Positions 34,278 through 43,690 are shown, numbered from the stretch's first letter. The stretch is 64,000 nt of DNA from Mesorhizobium loti R88b (GCF_013170845.1 NZ_CP033367.1:2481001-2545000), one strand, 5' to 3'. The notes: a model not told the origin generated them from the sequence alone. Program-made: numbers and translations.

Positions 34278-37200
34278 TGAACTTCAATCTTTCCGCGATC
34301 GCCGTTCGCGAACGCGCTGTCACTCTGTTCTTCATCCTTCTGCTGGTGGCTGCCGGCGCCTACGCCTTCCTCATGCTCGGCCGGGCCGAGGATCCCAGCT
34401 TCACCATCAAGACCATGACGGTCACGACGGCGTGGCCGGGCGCGACGGCGCGAGAGATGCAGGACCTCGTCGCTGAACCGTTGGAGAAGCGGCTTCAGGA
34501 GCTAACCTGGTACGACCGGGTGGAGACGACCACACGGCCAGGGTATGCGTATATGACGGTCACGCTGAAGGACAGCACCCCGTCATCCGTCGTCCAGGAG
34601 GAGTTCTACCAGGCTCGCAAGAAGCTCGGGGATGAAGCCCCGAACCTGCCGCCCGGCGTCTTCGGCCCCTTCGTCAATGACGAATATTCGGATGTGAGCT
34701 TCGCCCTTTATGCGCTGAAGGCCAAAGGTATGCCGATGCGGGAACTGGCGCGCCAGGCGGAGGGGATCCGCCAGGACCTCCTGCACGTGCCCGGCGTCAA
34801 GAAGATCAACATCCTTGGTGAACGTCCCGAACAGATATTCGTGGAGTTTTCCTTCGCCAAGCTGGCAACGCTCGGCGTGTCGGCACAAGACATCGTCGCT
34901 GCCTTGCAGCGGCAGAACACCGTCACGCCCGCAGGCTCGATCGACACCTTGGGGCCGCGCCTCTTCATAAGGGTCGACGGCGCCTATGACAGCGTTCAGG
35001 CGATCGCGGACACGCCGATTATCGCAGGGGGGCGGACCCTGAAGCTCTCCGACATCGCCGAGGTCAGCCGCGGCTATGAAGACCCTCCCACATACCTCAT
35101 CCGACGCCAGGGCGAGCCCACCATCATGCTCGCGGCGGTTATGCAGGAGGGTTGGGATGGTCGCGCGCTCGGCAAAGCCCTGGAGGACAGGACTGCCGCT
35201 ATCACACAAACACTGCCGCTCGGCATGACGCTCGACAAGGTAAGCGACCAGGCCGTCAACATCACCTCAGCAGTCGACGAATTCATGTTGAAGTTCGCCA
35301 TGGCGCTCGGCGTCGTGCTGCTGATCAGCCTGATCAGCATGGGCTGGCGCGTCGGCATCGTCGTGGCGGCTGCCGTCCCTCTGACGCTCGCCGTCGTGTT
35401 CCTCATCATGCTGGAAACAGGCCGGTTCTTCGATCGCATCACGCTCGGCGCCCTCATCCTGGCGCTTGGTCTTCTCGTGGACGACGCCATCATCGCCATC
35501 GAGGTGATGGTGGTGAAGATGGAAGAGGGCATGGACCGCATCAAGGCGGCGGCCTATGCATGGAGCCACACTGCGGCGCCGATGCTATCGGGAACTCTAG
35601 TGACTATCGCCGGATTCGTGCCGGTGGGTTTTGCGCGCTCGACGGCCGGCGAATACGCCGGCAACATCTTCTGGGTCGTGGGATTCGCCCTTATCGTCTC
35701 ATGGATCGTCGCGGTGGTCTTTACGCCGTATCTCGGCGTCAAAATGCTGCCCGCGATCAAACCGGTCGAGGGCGGTCACCACGCCATTTACAACACGCCC
35801 AACTATCGACGTTTGCGGCGGCTCATCACCTTTGCCGTGCGGCATAAATTTGTAACCTGCGGTATCGTTGGCATCGCCTTCGCGCTTTCCGTCGTCGGTA
35901 TGGGGGGCATCAAACAGCAGTTCTTTCCGACATCCGACCGCCCCGAAGTGCTGGTGGAGGTTCGCCTGCCGGAAGGTGGTAGCATCGAGACAACGACCGC
36001 AGCGGTCGAGAAGCTCGAACATTGGCTGGACAGCCAGCCAGAGGCCAAGATCGTCACGAGCTATGTCGGTCAAGGCGCTCCGCGCTTTTTCTTCGCAATG
36101 GCCCCGGAGCTTCCTGATCCCGCTTTCGCCAAGATCGTCGTGCTGACCCCGGACGCCGAGGCGCGTGAGACTTTGAAGCACCGGCTCCGAGAGGCAGTGG
36201 CGCAAGGGCTTGCGCCCGAGGCGAATGTCCGCGTTACGCAGCTCGTGTTCGGCCCCTACACGCCGTTCCCCGTCGAGTTCCGGGTTATGGGACCCGATGC
36301 CACGCAACTCTACAACATTTCCGAAAAGGCCCTCGACATCATGCGGGGTGTCCCGGATGTGCGACAGGCCAACCGCGACTGGGGCAATCGCACCCCCGTG
36401 CTTCGCTTTGTCCCGGATCAGGATCGACTGAACCTCATCGGCCTCTCGCCGGCGGAGGTGGCCCAGCAACTGCAATTCCTTCTCACCGGCATCCCCGTTA
36501 CGCAGGTCCGCGAGGACATCCGCAACGTCCCCATCGTGGCACGCAGCGCCGGCGGCGAGCGGCTGGATCCGGCGCGTCTGGCGGACTTCTCACTCGTGAG
36601 CCGAGACGGCCGCTCGATTCCGCTCGACCAGATCGGGCATTCGGAAATCCGTCAGGAGGAGCCAATCCTGAAGCGCCGTGACCGCACGCCCGTTGTCACG
36701 ATCCGCGCGGACATCAATGAGGCCACCCAGCCTCCGGAGGTCTCCAAGCAGATCATGAAAGCCCTTCAGCCGTTGATCGCGTCCCTTCCGGCCGGCTATC
36801 GCATCGAAATGGGCGGATCGATCGAAGAGGCTGAAAAGGCCAACACCGCGCTGGGCAAGGTCTTCCCGGCCATGATAGCCGCCATGTTGATCGTCATCAT
36901 GCTGCAGGTGCGATCCTTCTCAACGATGTTCATGGTTGTGCTGACGGGACCGCTTGGCCTTGTCGGCGTCGTGCCGACGCTGCTCACATTCCACCAACCC
37001 TTCGGGTTCAACGCCATTCTCGGTATGATAGGACTGGCCGGCATCCTGATGCGCAACACGCTGATCCTGACCGAACAGATCAAGGAGAACCGCGCTGCCG
37101 GCATTGACGACTACAACGCGGTCATCGAGGCCACGGTGCAACGCACACGGCCCGTCATTTTGACGGCACTTGCAGCCGTGCTCGCCTTCATCCCTCTGAC

Positions 37201-37387
37201 GCACTCCGTCTTCTGGGGGTCAATGGCCTATACGCTGATCGGCGGAACGGCCGCCGGCACGGTGTTGATCCTGCTCTTCCTCCCCGCGCTCTACACCGCA
37301 TGGTTCCGGATCAAGCCGACCGCGGATGAAATCCATGAGGTTTCGACGGAGGAACTGGAAATGCGACCAGTTGTGGCTGCTGGGTAG
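34277..37387 (+). CDS. RND efflux permease (HAE family)
   Basis: 1036 residues, full length. N-terminal helix, W-P-G-A-T-A-R-E-M porter motif, G-L-L-V-D-D-A-I-I-A-I-E-V in helix 4 and a second-half G-L-A-G-I-L-M-R-N-T-L-I-L-T-E-Q-I. The replacement of the usual D-F by T-E and the overall sequence set it apart from the MdtB/C-like pumps at the left end; it belongs to the subgroup often paired with a single short adaptor and TetR. Exports hydrophobic or amphiphilic compounds; the specific substrate is unknown. Confidence 0.94.
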   Translation: MNFNLSAIAVRERAVTLFFILLLVAAGAYAFLMLGRAEDPSFTIKTMTVTTAWPGATAREMQDLVAEPLEKRLQELTWYDRVETTTRPGYAYMTVTLKDSTPSSVVQEEFYQARKKLGDEAPNLPPGVFGPFVNDEYSDVSFALYALKAKGMPMRELARQAEGIRQDLLHVPGVKKINILGERPEQIFVEFSFAKLATLGVSAQDIVAALQRQNTVTPAGSIDTLGPRLFIRVDGAYDSVQAIADTPIIAGGRTLKLSDIAEVSRGYEDPPTYLIRRQGEPTIMLAAVMQEGWDGRALGKALEDRTAAITQTLPLGMTLDKVSDQAVNITSAVDEFMLKFAMALGVVLLISLISMGWRVGIVVAAAVPLTLAVVFLIMLETGRFFDRITLGALILALGLLVDDAIIAIEVMVVKMEEGMDRIKAAAYAWSHTAAPMLSGTLVTIAGFVPVGFARSTAGEYAGNIFWVVGFALIVSWIVAVVFTPYLGVKMLPAIKPVEGGHHAIYNTPNYRRLRRLITFAVRHKFVTCGIVGIAFALSVVGMGGIKQQFFPTSDRPEVLVEVRLPEGGSIETTTAAVEKLEHWLDSQPEAKIVTSYVGQGAPRFFFAMAPELPDPAFAKIVVLTPDAEARETLKHRLREAVAQGLAPEANVRVTQLVFGPYTPFPVEFRVMGPDATQLYNISEKALDIMRGVPDVRQANRDWGNRTPVLRFVPDQDRLNLIGLSPAEVAQQLQFLLTGIPVTQVREDIRNVPIVARSAGGERLDPARLADFSLVSRDGRSIPLDQIGHSEIRQEEPILKRRDRTPVVTIRADINEATQPPEVSKQIMKALQPLIASLPAGYRIEMGGSIEEAEKANTALGKVFPAMIAAMLIVIMLQVRSFSTMFMVVLTGPLGLVGVVPTLLTFHQPFGFNAILGMIGLAGILMRNTLILTEQIKENRAAGIDDYNAVIEATVQRTRPVILTALAAVLAFIPLTHSVFWGSMAYTLIGGTAAGTVLILLFLPALYTAWFRIKPTADEIHEVSTEELEMRPVVAAG

Positions 37388-37510
37388 GGCACCGAGCCTC
37401 GTTTGTCAGCACGGGGCGACTGACGGGTTCGTGTGCCGATGCCAGTGAGAGCAATCAATATGGCTAACGGTAGCCGATGCCCACGTACCCGATTGACCTT
37501 ATTGACCAAA

Positions 37511-37524
37511 TGGTAGCGGGAGAG
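37511..37524 (+). repeat. 14-bp tRNA 3'-end repeat (partner of 30097-30110)
   Basis: The sequence TGGTAGCGGGAGAG forms the tRNA acceptor 3' end and recurs in direct orientation 7.4 kb to the left. Together the two copies would bound the SDR/ketoacyl synthase/TetR/adaptor/RND block. Confidence 0.45.
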
Positions 37525-37587
37525 GGACTTGAACCCCCGACCCCAGGATTATGATTCCCGTGCTCTAACCAACTGAGCTACCCCGCC
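37511..37587 (-). tRNA. tRNA-Met (anticodon CAT, elongator type)
   Basis: 77 nt including encoded CCA. Acceptor GGCGGGG pairs with TCCCGCT; the D-arm is AGCTCAGTTGGTTAGAGC; anticodon stem CGGGA/TCCTG encloses loop ATCATAA, giving anticodon CAT; the T-arm has GTTCAAG. The first base pair is G-T. Elongator tRNA-Met rather than initiator: the anticodon stem lacks the three consecutive G-C pairs typical of fMet. Confidence 0.93.
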
Positions 37588-37827
37588 AGGACGGCGAATG
37601 GCCCGAAATCCGCCTTAAATAGAAAGGCATTTCGAGGCGTTCGCCAAGGTCGCGCGGATATAAGGTTGGGAGGGCGAGCCTGTCAAGCTTCGAAGCATTC
37701 TATATCGGCGCATATTCTCATTGCCCAAAAAGCTTTGCCGCGCTGCCATTTGGTTGCAACCGCCGGGGTTGAGTTCGACGGGGCACGTCGCTATGTCTCG
37801 GCCACGAGTTTTTAGAGTTTGAAGCAG

Positions 37828-38793
37828 ATGAAGCCGCGCATTGCAGTCCTCGGTTGCGGATACTGGGGCTCAAACCACATCCGCACCCTCAAGGCGCTCG
37901 GCGCGCTGCGCGCGGTTTCCGACGCCAACCGGGCGCGTGCCGAAGGCTTTGCCAGCGAACAGGATTGCCTGGCGATCGAGCCCGACAAGCTGTTCGGTCG
38001 CGACGACATCGACGCCATCGTCCTGGCCTTGCCGCCGCAGTTCCATGCCGATCTTGCCGTGCGCGCCGTCGAGAATGGCAAGGACGTGCTGGTGGAAAAG
38101 CCGATCGCGCTGACGGTGCCGGATGCCGAGCGCGCGGTGCAGGCGGCCAAGGACAATGGCCGCATCTTCATGGTCGGCCATGTCCTGCGTTTCCATCCGG
38201 CCTTCGAGACGCTGAAGGCGCTGATCGACAAGGGCGAGCTTGGCGAGGTCCGCTACATCCATTCGCACCGGCTCGGCCTTGGCAAATTCCATACCGAGAA
38301 CGATGCGCTGTGGGACCTGGCGCCGCACGATCTGTCGATGATCCTGGCCATCACCGGCACCGAACCGATAGAGGTGCGCGGCGAGGGCGCGGCGCTGCTC
38401 GACAGTCTGAGCGACTTCGCGCATCTGCACATGCGCTTTCCCAACGGCCTGCGCAGCCATCTCTTCACGTCACGGCTCAATCCCTATCGCGAGCGGCGGC
38501 TGACCGTGGTCGGCACCAAGGCGATGGCGGTGTTCGACGATGTCGAACCATGGGAGCGCAAGCTTGCCGTCTACCGCCATGCGGTCTGGCAGGACAGCGG
38601 GCAGTGGGCGTTCACCACCAACGAGCCATCCTATGTCGCGGTCGCTCAAGGCATGCCGCTGACGCGCGAGCTGGAGCATTTCATCCAGTGCATCGAGACG
38701 CGGGCCGAGCCGCGTACCAGCGGCGAGGAAGCGATCAGGGTGCTGCGCATCCTGACGGCTGGCACGGTCACCCACACCAAGTCGAAAGACTGA
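37828..38793 (+). CDS. Gfo/Idh/MocA family NAD(P)-dependent oxidoreductase
   Basis: 321 residues from ATG 37828 (a TTG 9 bp earlier is less likely). N-terminal Rossmann fold V-L-G-C-G-Y-W-G-S-N-H, the E-K-P-I-A-L motif (catalytic Lys) and the H-D-L-S-M-I dehydrogenase-like segment (about 165-172). Members oxidise sugars, inositols or UDP-sugars; the G-x-W-G-x-N-H form is frequent in nucleotide-sugar dehydrogenases (e.g. WbpB/WlbA type), so a surface-polysaccharide precursor is possible. Convergent with mnmA, 13 bp apart. Confidence 0.88.
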   Translation: MKPRIAVLGCGYWGSNHIRTLKALGALRAVSDANRARAEGFASEQDCLAIEPDKLFGRDDIDAIVLALPPQFHADLAVRAVENGKDVLVEKPIALTVPDAERAVQAAKDNGRIFMVGHVLRFHPAFETLKALIDKGELGEVRYIHSHRLGLGKFHTENDALWDLAPHDLSMILAITGTEPIEVRGEGAALLDSLSDFAHLHMRFPNGLRSHLFTSRLNPYRERRLTVVGTKAMAVFDDVEPWERKLAVYRHAVWQDSGQWAFTTNEPSYVAVAQGMPLTRELEHFIQCIETRAEPRTSGEEAIRVLRILTAGTVTHTKSKD

Positions 38794-38806
38794 GAGAACC
38801 GCTAAT

Positions 38807-39997
38807 CTATTCGGCGGGGATCTGCGCCGGCCTTGCGGCAAGCCGGCTCAGCATTGCCTCGGCCTCGGCGCCGCGCTCGGAGCGCTCGATGAAGCCGCCG
38901 CCGAAGATTCGGGCTTCGTTGCCGTCGTCGGAATAGAGCACGCAGGCCTGTCCGGGCGCGATGCCGGACTCACCGTCGGCCAGTTCGACCGACGTCACGC
39001 CTGCGATGTGGCGCAGCACGGCCGGGCGCGGTGGCCTGGTCGAGCGCACCTTGGCGAACAGTTCGAGGCCGCCGGCGGGAATATCGGTGAGCTGCCCGTC
39101 GCCAAGCCAGTTCATGTTGCGCAGATAGATCTTGTGCGTCTCCAGCGCTTCGCGCGGGCCGACGACGACGCGGGCCCGTTCGGCGTCGAGATGGACAACA
39201 TAGAGCGGCTCGCCCGACGCGATGCCGATGCCGCGGCGCTGGCCGATCGTGTAGCGCAATATGCCCTCATGGCGGCCGAGCACGCGGCCGTCGATGTGGA
39301 CGATGTCGCCCGGATTGGCGGCGCTCGGCTTCAGCTTGGCGATGATGTCGGAATATTTGCCCTGCGGCACGAAGCAGATGTCCTGGCTGTCCTGCTTGGC
39401 CGCCACCGTCAGCCCCATCTCCTCGGCAATGGCGCGAACCTGCGGCTTCGACAGACCACCCAAGGGAAAGCGCAGATAGTCGATCTGCGCTTGCGTGGTG
39501 GCGAACAGGAAATAGCTCTGGTCGCGGTCGGCATCGACCGGCCGGTAGAGCGCGCGGTGGACGCCATTGGCGCCCGAGCGGATATAGTGGCCGGTGGCGA
39601 GCGCATCGGCGCCCAGCTCCTTGGCGGTGGCCAGAAGGTCGGCGAACTTCACTGTCTGATTGCAGGAGACGCAAGGGATGGGGGTCTCGCCAGCGACATA
39701 GCTTTCGGCGAAGGGATCGATGACCGCCTTGCGGAAGCGCTCCTCATAGTCGAGCACATAATGCGGGATGCCCAGCGTCTCGGAGACGCGGCGGGCGTCG
39801 TCGATGTCCTGTCCGGCGCAGCATGAGCCGGCCCGATGCGTCGCTGCGCCGTGATCGTAGAGCTGCAAGGTGACGCCGACGACATCATAGCCCTCGCGCT
39901 TCAACAGGCCGGCGACCACCGACGAATCCACGCCGCCCGACATGGCGACGACGATGCGGGTGTTTTCGGGACGTGCTGGAAGATCGAGACTGTTCAT
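38807..39997 (-). CDS. mnmA: tRNA-specific 2-thiouridylase MnmA
   Basis: 396 residues. Installs the 2-thio group at wobble U34 of tRNA Lys, Glu and Gln, using ATP and a sulfur relay. PP-loop S-G-G-V-D-S-S (about 20-26), first catalytic Cys in P-C-V-S-C-N (about 110) and second Cys in D-I-C-F-V-P-Q-G (about 208), plus the family G-L-x-x-G-Q-R-like block ([10 protein letters not shown]). The length is normal. Single gene, own promoter region in 39998-40284 (287 bp, no other gene seen there). Confidence 0.95.
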   Translation of the reverse strand: MNSLDLPARPENTRIVVAMSGGVDSSVVAGLLKREGYDVVGVTLQLYDHGAATHRAGSCCAGQDIDDARRVSETLGIPHYVLDYEERFRKAVIDPFAESYVAGETPIPCVSCNQTVKFADLLATAKELGADALATGHYIRSGANGVHRALYRPVDADRDQSYFLFATTQAQIDYLRFPLGGLSKPQVRAIAEEMGLTVAAKQDSQDICFVPQGKYSDIIAKLKPSAANPGDIVHIDGRVLGRHEGILRYTIGQRRGIGIASGEPLYVVHLDAERARVVVGPREALETHKIYLRNMNWLGDGQLTDIPAGGLELFAKVRSTRPPRPAVLRHIAGVTSVELADGESGIAPGQACVLYSDDGNEARIFGGGFIERSERGAEAEAMLSRLAARPAQIPAE

Positions 39998-40284
39998 GAT
40001 GCTTTCATTCTGCGCGGCGTCTCAATGCCAATGTCGAGAATATAGGTCAAGCTTTCCGGCGACGCCAGCTTGCATGGCGATTCACGGATTGCGGACAATT
40101 CGCGATCGGCCGGATTTTCCCCAGGCAATTCAAGGCTTCCAGCCGGATGTTTCAAATGCCCGCGAAAAGACTAACGCGCCGTTCACGATCCTTACCTAGT
40201 CATTAGGGTCTGCTTAGGCAATTTTTAAAGCTGTGGCGGTAACGTGGCGGGGATTGGGTCTTTGAGTTTTTTGTAGAGAGTACG

Positions 40285-40560
40285 ATGACCGATCTGGTTA
40301 GACCTAGAGTCAAGTATGTTATCGGGCCTGACGGCAGCCCTCTTACCATTGCCGATCTGCCGCCGACCAACACGCGTCGCTGGGTTATCCGGCGCAAGGC
40401 GGAAGTGGTTGCGGCGGTGCGTGGCGGGCTTTTGAGCCTCGAAGAGGCATGCCAGCGCTACAAACTGACCACCGAGGAATTCCTGTCCTGGCAGGCGTCG
40501 ATCGACGAATACGGCCTTGCCGGGCTGCGCACCACGCGCATCCAGCAATACCGGCACTAG
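40285..40560 (+). CDS. sciP: SciP-like CtrA inhibitor (DUF1153)
   Basis: 91 residues. A DUF1153 helix-turn-helix protein: R-P-R-V-K-Y-V-I-G-P-D-G-S-P-L-T, then T-R-R-W-V-I-R-R-K-A-E-V-V-A-A-V and Y-K-L-T-T-E-E-F-L-S-W. In Caulobacter SciP binds CtrA and blocks CtrA-dependent transcription in the newborn cell. It lies 2.4 kb from ctrA in this window and is followed by a strong terminator. Confidence 0.92.
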   Translation: MTDLVRPRVKYVIGPDGSPLTIADLPPTNTRRWVIRRKAEVVAAVRGGLLSLEEACQRYKLTTEEFLSWQASIDEYGLAGLRTTRIQQYRH

Positions 40561-40580
40561 AGCCGGCTCAAACAAGATCA

Positions 40581-40608
40581 AAAGGGCGCGGTCCTCCGCG
40601 CCCTTTTT
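40581..40608 (+). terminator. Rho-independent terminator after sciP
   Basis: An 11-bp perfect stem AAAGGGCGCGG / CCGCGCCCTTT with a 4-nt loop and TTTTT. It lies 20 bp after the sciP stop; the A-rich left side lets it serve the convergent oxidoreductase too. Confidence 0.9.
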
Positions 40609-40634
40609 GCTGTTCAAAGCGATACGTGCCGTGG

Positions 40635-41561
40635 TCAGGCCGTCAGCGCCACCTTGCCGATCGGCTTGGTGGCCAGATATGCGTGGGCGGCGCCAGCCTG
40701 TTCGAGCGGAAAGCTCTTCGCTACATGGACGGTTAGCTTGTTCCCATCGATCAAGCTGGCAAGTTCCACCAGACCTTCGCGGTCAGGCACGACGGACATG
40801 CGCTCGACGCGGATGTCGCGCGCGCTGGCCAGCGCCTTGGTGGCGTCGCTCAAATTCAGCAAGGACACCAGCACGCCGCCGTTCCTGATGACCTTCAGCG
40901 AGCGGTCGGCATGCTCGCCGCCCATCGGCTCCAGCACCAGATCGATGTCACTGATTTGCGTGGTAAAATCGCCCTTGGTGTAGTCGATGACTTCGTCGGC
41001 GCCGAGCTTGCGGACGAAATCGAGCTTGTTTGGGCTGGCGGTGGCGATGACGTAAGCGCCGCGCGCCTTGGCGATCTGCACCGCCAGATGGCCGACGCCG
41101 CCGGCCGCCGCGTGGACCAGCACGCGCTGGCCCGATTTCAGCGCGCCGTGACGGACAAGGCCCTGCCAGGCGGTCAGGCCGGCCAGCGGCAATGCGCCCG
41201 CCTGGATATGATCCGCAGCCTTCGGCTTCAGCGCGATCTCGTCGGCGGGCACAGCCACCAGTTCGGCGTAGGCGGCCGCCTGTTTGGGGAAGCGCGGCAT
41301 GCCGAACACCTCATCGCCGACCTTGAGGCCGGTGACGCCGGCGCCCAGCGCCTCGATGGTCCCTGAAATATCCCAGCCGAGGATGAAGGGCGGCTCTCCG
41401 AGCAGCTTGAAATAACCGGCGCGGACGGCGCCATCGACCGGATTGATGCCGGCCGCCTTGACGCGGACCAGCACTTCGCCGGCCTTTGCCGTGGGGTCAG
41501 GCTGATTGGCGATGACAAGCACGTCGGGGTCGCCGACGGAATTCTGGATAACGGCACGCAT
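40635..41561 (-). CDS. NADP-dependent quinone/zinc-type alcohol oxidoreductase
   Basis: 308 residues. Medium-chain dehydrogenase fold: N-terminal catalytic domain (V-R-V-K-A-A-G-I-N-P-V-D), NADPH site V-L-V-H-A-A-A-G-G-V-G-H-L-A-V-Q and the typical L-x-A-x-E-V-I-D-Y segment. No zinc-binding Cys cluster, so it is the zinc-independent quinone oxidoreductase subgroup. AGGAGA precedes ATG 41561; the preceding ATG at 41564 is too close to it. Divergent from the HxlR gene, which probably controls it (a redox or electrophile response, by inference). Confidence 0.92.
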   Translation of the reverse strand: MRAVIQNSVGDPDVLVIANQPDPTAKAGEVLVRVKAAGINPVDGAVRAGYFKLLGEPPFILGWDISGTIEALGAGVTGLKVGDEVFGMPRFPKQAAAYAELVAVPADEIALKPKAADHIQAGALPLAGLTAWQGLVRHGALKSGQRVLVHAAAGGVGHLAVQIAKARGAYVIATASPNKLDFVRKLGADEVIDYTKGDFTTQISDIDLVLEPMGGEHADRSLKVIRNGGVLVSLLNLSDATKALASARDIRVERMSVVPDREGLVELASLIDGNKLTVHVAKSFPLEQAGAAHAYLATKPIGKVALTA

Positions 41562-41585
41562 CATATGTCTCCTGTTGTTGGTGCC

Positions 41586-41602
41586 ACTATCATTTGGATA
41601 GT
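41586..41602. promoter_or_regulatory. Inverted repeat ACTATC-N5-GATAGT
   Basis: Perfect 6-bp arms in the 87-bp divergent region between the oxidoreductase and HxlR genes. A second palindrome lies 20 bp to the right. Candidate HxlR binding site. Confidence 0.5.
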
Positions 41603-41622
41603 AATGGTCTCTTGTCCAGTAT

Positions 41623-41645
41623 GTACCTTTTTGATATATAGGTAC
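41623..41645. promoter_or_regulatory. Inverted repeat GTACCT-N11-AGGTAC
   Basis: Perfect 6-bp arms just upstream of the HxlR start (41649), spanning an AT-rich centre. Likely operator for the HxlR regulator; DUF24/HxlR proteins bind such short palindromes in divergent regions. Confidence 0.55.
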
Positions 41646-41648
41646 CTC

Positions 41649-42047
41649 ATGGATAGTGATTTTGACTCCTCCTTCGGCTATGACGCATACCGGCGCACGT
41701 GTCCTTCGCACACTGTGCTGGAGATGCTGGCCAGCAAATGGGTCTACCTGGTGGTCTGCGCGCTGCGCAAAGGCCGGCAGCGCAATGGCGAGCTTGCCCG
41801 CAAGCTCGAAGGCATCACGCCCAAGATGCTCACGCAGACGCTGCGCGTGCTCGAGCGTGACGGCCTCGTGCGGCGCGAGGTCTTTCCGGTCATCCCGCCA
41901 CGCGTCGAATATGAATTGACCGAGCTCGGCCAGAACCTTGCGGGACTGCTCAGCCAGATCAGATCATGGGCGGAGCAGCACGCGCCAGATATCAAGGATG
42001 CCCGAGCGAGGGCAATTGCCGGAAATGAAGGGGATTTGGCCGCTTAA
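41649..42047 (+). CDS. HxlR family transcriptional regulator
   Basis: 132 residues from ATG 41649. Winged helix-turn-helix of HxlR/DUF24 type: the conserved Cys near the N-terminus (R-T-C-P-S), L-E-M-L-A-S-K-W-V, G-I-T-P-K-M-L-T-Q-T-L-R and P-R-V-E-Y-E-L-T-E-L-G. The N-terminal Cys is the redox or electrophile-sensing residue in characterised relatives. It is divergent from the quinone reductase, the commonest target arrangement for this family. Confidence 0.92.
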   Translation: MDSDFDSSFGYDAYRRTCPSHTVLEMLASKWVYLVVCALRKGRQRNGELARKLEGITPKMLTQTLRVLERDGLVRREVFPVIPPRVEYELTELGQNLAGLLSQIRSWAEQHAPDIKDARARAIAGNEGDLAA

Positions 42048-42137
42048 GGCGAATACCGGTTCTGTGGCCAAGCCTGCCCGGAAATCGGGGTGATTCCGTC
42101 CGTTCGGACGGCAACCCGGTGCCGCGATCGGCCAGGC

Positions 42138-42515
42138 TCAGCCGATCATGGCGCTGCGGCCGCCGGTTTCGGCCTCGCGAACCTTGGTGTCGCGCGATTC
42201 CAGCATTTCGGCCTTGGAAAGCTCCGCTTCAGCTTCGCCGAGTAATGATTCGGCAGCGCTTCGCTGCTGGGCGAGGTCGCTTTGCGAGTTTCTGAGGTTG
42301 TCGCGGCGCAAACGCGCCGCCTTGGCGAAGGTCGGATAGGCGAAATGATTGATGTCGGTGATGCCGGCTTTCTTTTCCTCGGCGGTGATCTGAAGCTCCA
42401 GTTCGACGGCCATGCGTTCGAACTCGGCGATCATCATGTCGAGCTGCAGCAGCTGCCGCCGCTTCTCATTCACCTGAAATTGTTTCAGCCGAACGAGGTT
42501 TTCACGTGACTTCAT
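42138..42515 (-). CDS. fliJ: FliJ-like flagellar export protein
   Basis: 125 residues from ATG 42515, with GGGAGT at good spacing. Entirely helical coiled coil: N-terminal R-L-K-Q-F-Q-V-N-E-K-R-R-Q-L-L-Q-L then long heptad helices. FliJ-type proteins are chaperone/escort components of the flagellar export ATPase. In Rhizobiales a FliJ-annotated coiled coil lies beside ctrA, as here. The assignment relies on shape and location because coiled coils look alike. Confidence 0.72.
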   Translation of the reverse strand: MKSRENLVRLKQFQVNEKRRQLLQLDMMIAEFERMAVELELQITAEEKKAGITDINHFAYPTFAKAARLRRDNLRNSQSDLAQQRSAAESLLGEAEAELSKAEMLESRDTKVREAETGGRSAMIG

Positions 42516-42644
42516 GATTCGGTACTCCCGGAAACGCACACCCGCACATATCGTCCAAACCACCTGAAAAGGCCCAGGCGTTGCCCGTGTCCACCGGCTT
42601 TCCCCGTACTATGGGAAACAAAACCCTAAAGTTTTTTGCCGGCG

Positions 42645-42660
42645 GTAACCATTCGTTTAC
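42645..42660. promoter_or_regulatory. CtrA-box-like site GTAACCATTCGTTTAC
   Basis: Matches the CtrA consensus TTAA-N7-TTAA with GTAA-N7-TTTA and contains the AACCAT core. It lies about 307 bp upstream of the ctrA start in a 451-bp gene-free region (42516-42966). Autoregulation by CtrA is known in Caulobacter and Brucella. Confidence 0.5.
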
Positions 42661-42873
42661 GGGCATTGTTAATCATACGGGTCAGGACTTAAGGCCGGGT
42701 AAAAATTCCGGTCACCGATTCGGAAGCGCGTCGATGAGTCCCTGGAGTCACTTAGTCCAGGTTGTTAATGTGTCGCATTAGGAATTTGGGTCTGTGATTC
42801 ATTATTAGATTCAAAAGGGTGTAGAAAGAGGTTAAAAAATCTGGTACCGTCGTGGACGGGAAATTAGGTTTTG

Positions 42874-42881
42874 TTAACCAT
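42874..42881 (+). promoter_or_regulatory. CtrA half-site TTAACCAT
   Basis: Exact match to the TTAACCAT core, 86 bp upstream of the ctrA start. AT-rich flanks on both sides resemble a promoter. With the site at 42645 it makes a plausible two-site autoregulated promoter. Confidence 0.5.
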
Positions 42882-42966
42882 TTGATGGCAGCCTCTGCAC
42901 AAGGCAACCACTGCTCCGGTTCCGGACGGGTCGTGAAATGGTCCGGCAGCAGAAAAGGGGAATTAA

Positions 42967-43662
42967 ATGCGTGTTCTGCTGATAGAAGATGACAGTGCAA
43001 CCGCACAAAGCATCGAACTGATGCTGAAATCGGAAAGTTTCAATGTCTACACGACCGATCTCGGCGAAGAGGGTGTCGATCTAGGCAAGCTCTATGATTA
43101 CGACATCATCCTTCTCGATCTCAACCTGCCAGACATGTCCGGCTACGAGGTCTTGAGAACGCTTCGCCTCTCCAAGGTGAAGACGCCCATCCTCATTCTC
43201 TCCGGCATGGCCGGCATCGAGGACAAGGTACGCGGCCTCGGCTTCGGCGCCGACGACTATATGACCAAGCCGTTCCACAAGGATGAGCTGGTCGCCCGCA
43301 TCCATGCCATCGTGCGGCGCTCCAAGGGCCACGCCCAGTCGGTCATCACCACCGGCGACCTGGTGGTCAATCTCGATGCCAAGACGGTCGAGGTCGGCGG
43401 CCAGCGCGTGCACCTTACCGGCAAGGAATACCAGATGCTGGAGCTGCTCTCGCTGCGCAAGGGCACAACACTCACCAAGGAAATGTTCCTCAACCACCTC
43501 TATGGCGGCATGGACGAGCCGGAACTGAAGATCATCGACGTCTTCATCTGCAAGCTGCGCAAGAAGCTCGATGCCGCGTCCGGTGGCCAGAATTACATCG
43601 AGACGGTCTGGGGCCGCGGCTACGTGCTGCGCGAACCTGAAGACATCCGCGTCAGCGCCTGA
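42967..43662 (+). CDS. ctrA: Cell cycle response regulator CtrA
   Basis: 231 residues, typical length. Receiver domain with acidic pocket (E8-D9-D10), phosphoacceptor Asp51 in L-L-D-L-N-L-P-D and Lys in T-K-P-F; an OmpR-type winged helix follows ([11 protein letters not shown] and the W-G-R-G-Y-V-L). Master regulator of cell division, flagella and envelope genes in Alphaproteobacteria, phosphorylated through CckA-ChpT. The chpT and sciP homologues lie in this window. A terminator follows 29 bp after the stop. Confidence 0.97.
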   Translation: MRVLLIEDDSATAQSIELMLKSESFNVYTTDLGEEGVDLGKLYDYDIILLDLNLPDMSGYEVLRTLRLSKVKTPILILSGMAGIEDKVRGLGFGADDYMTKPFHKDELVARIHAIVRRSKGHAQSVITTGDLVVNLDAKTVEVGGQRVHLTGKEYQMLELLSLRKGTTLTKEMFLNHLYGGMDEPELKIIDVFICKLRKKLDAASGGQNYIETVWGRGYVLREPEDIRVSA

Positions 43663-43690
43663 GCGGCGCGCGCCGTTTCGCCAACCGAGA

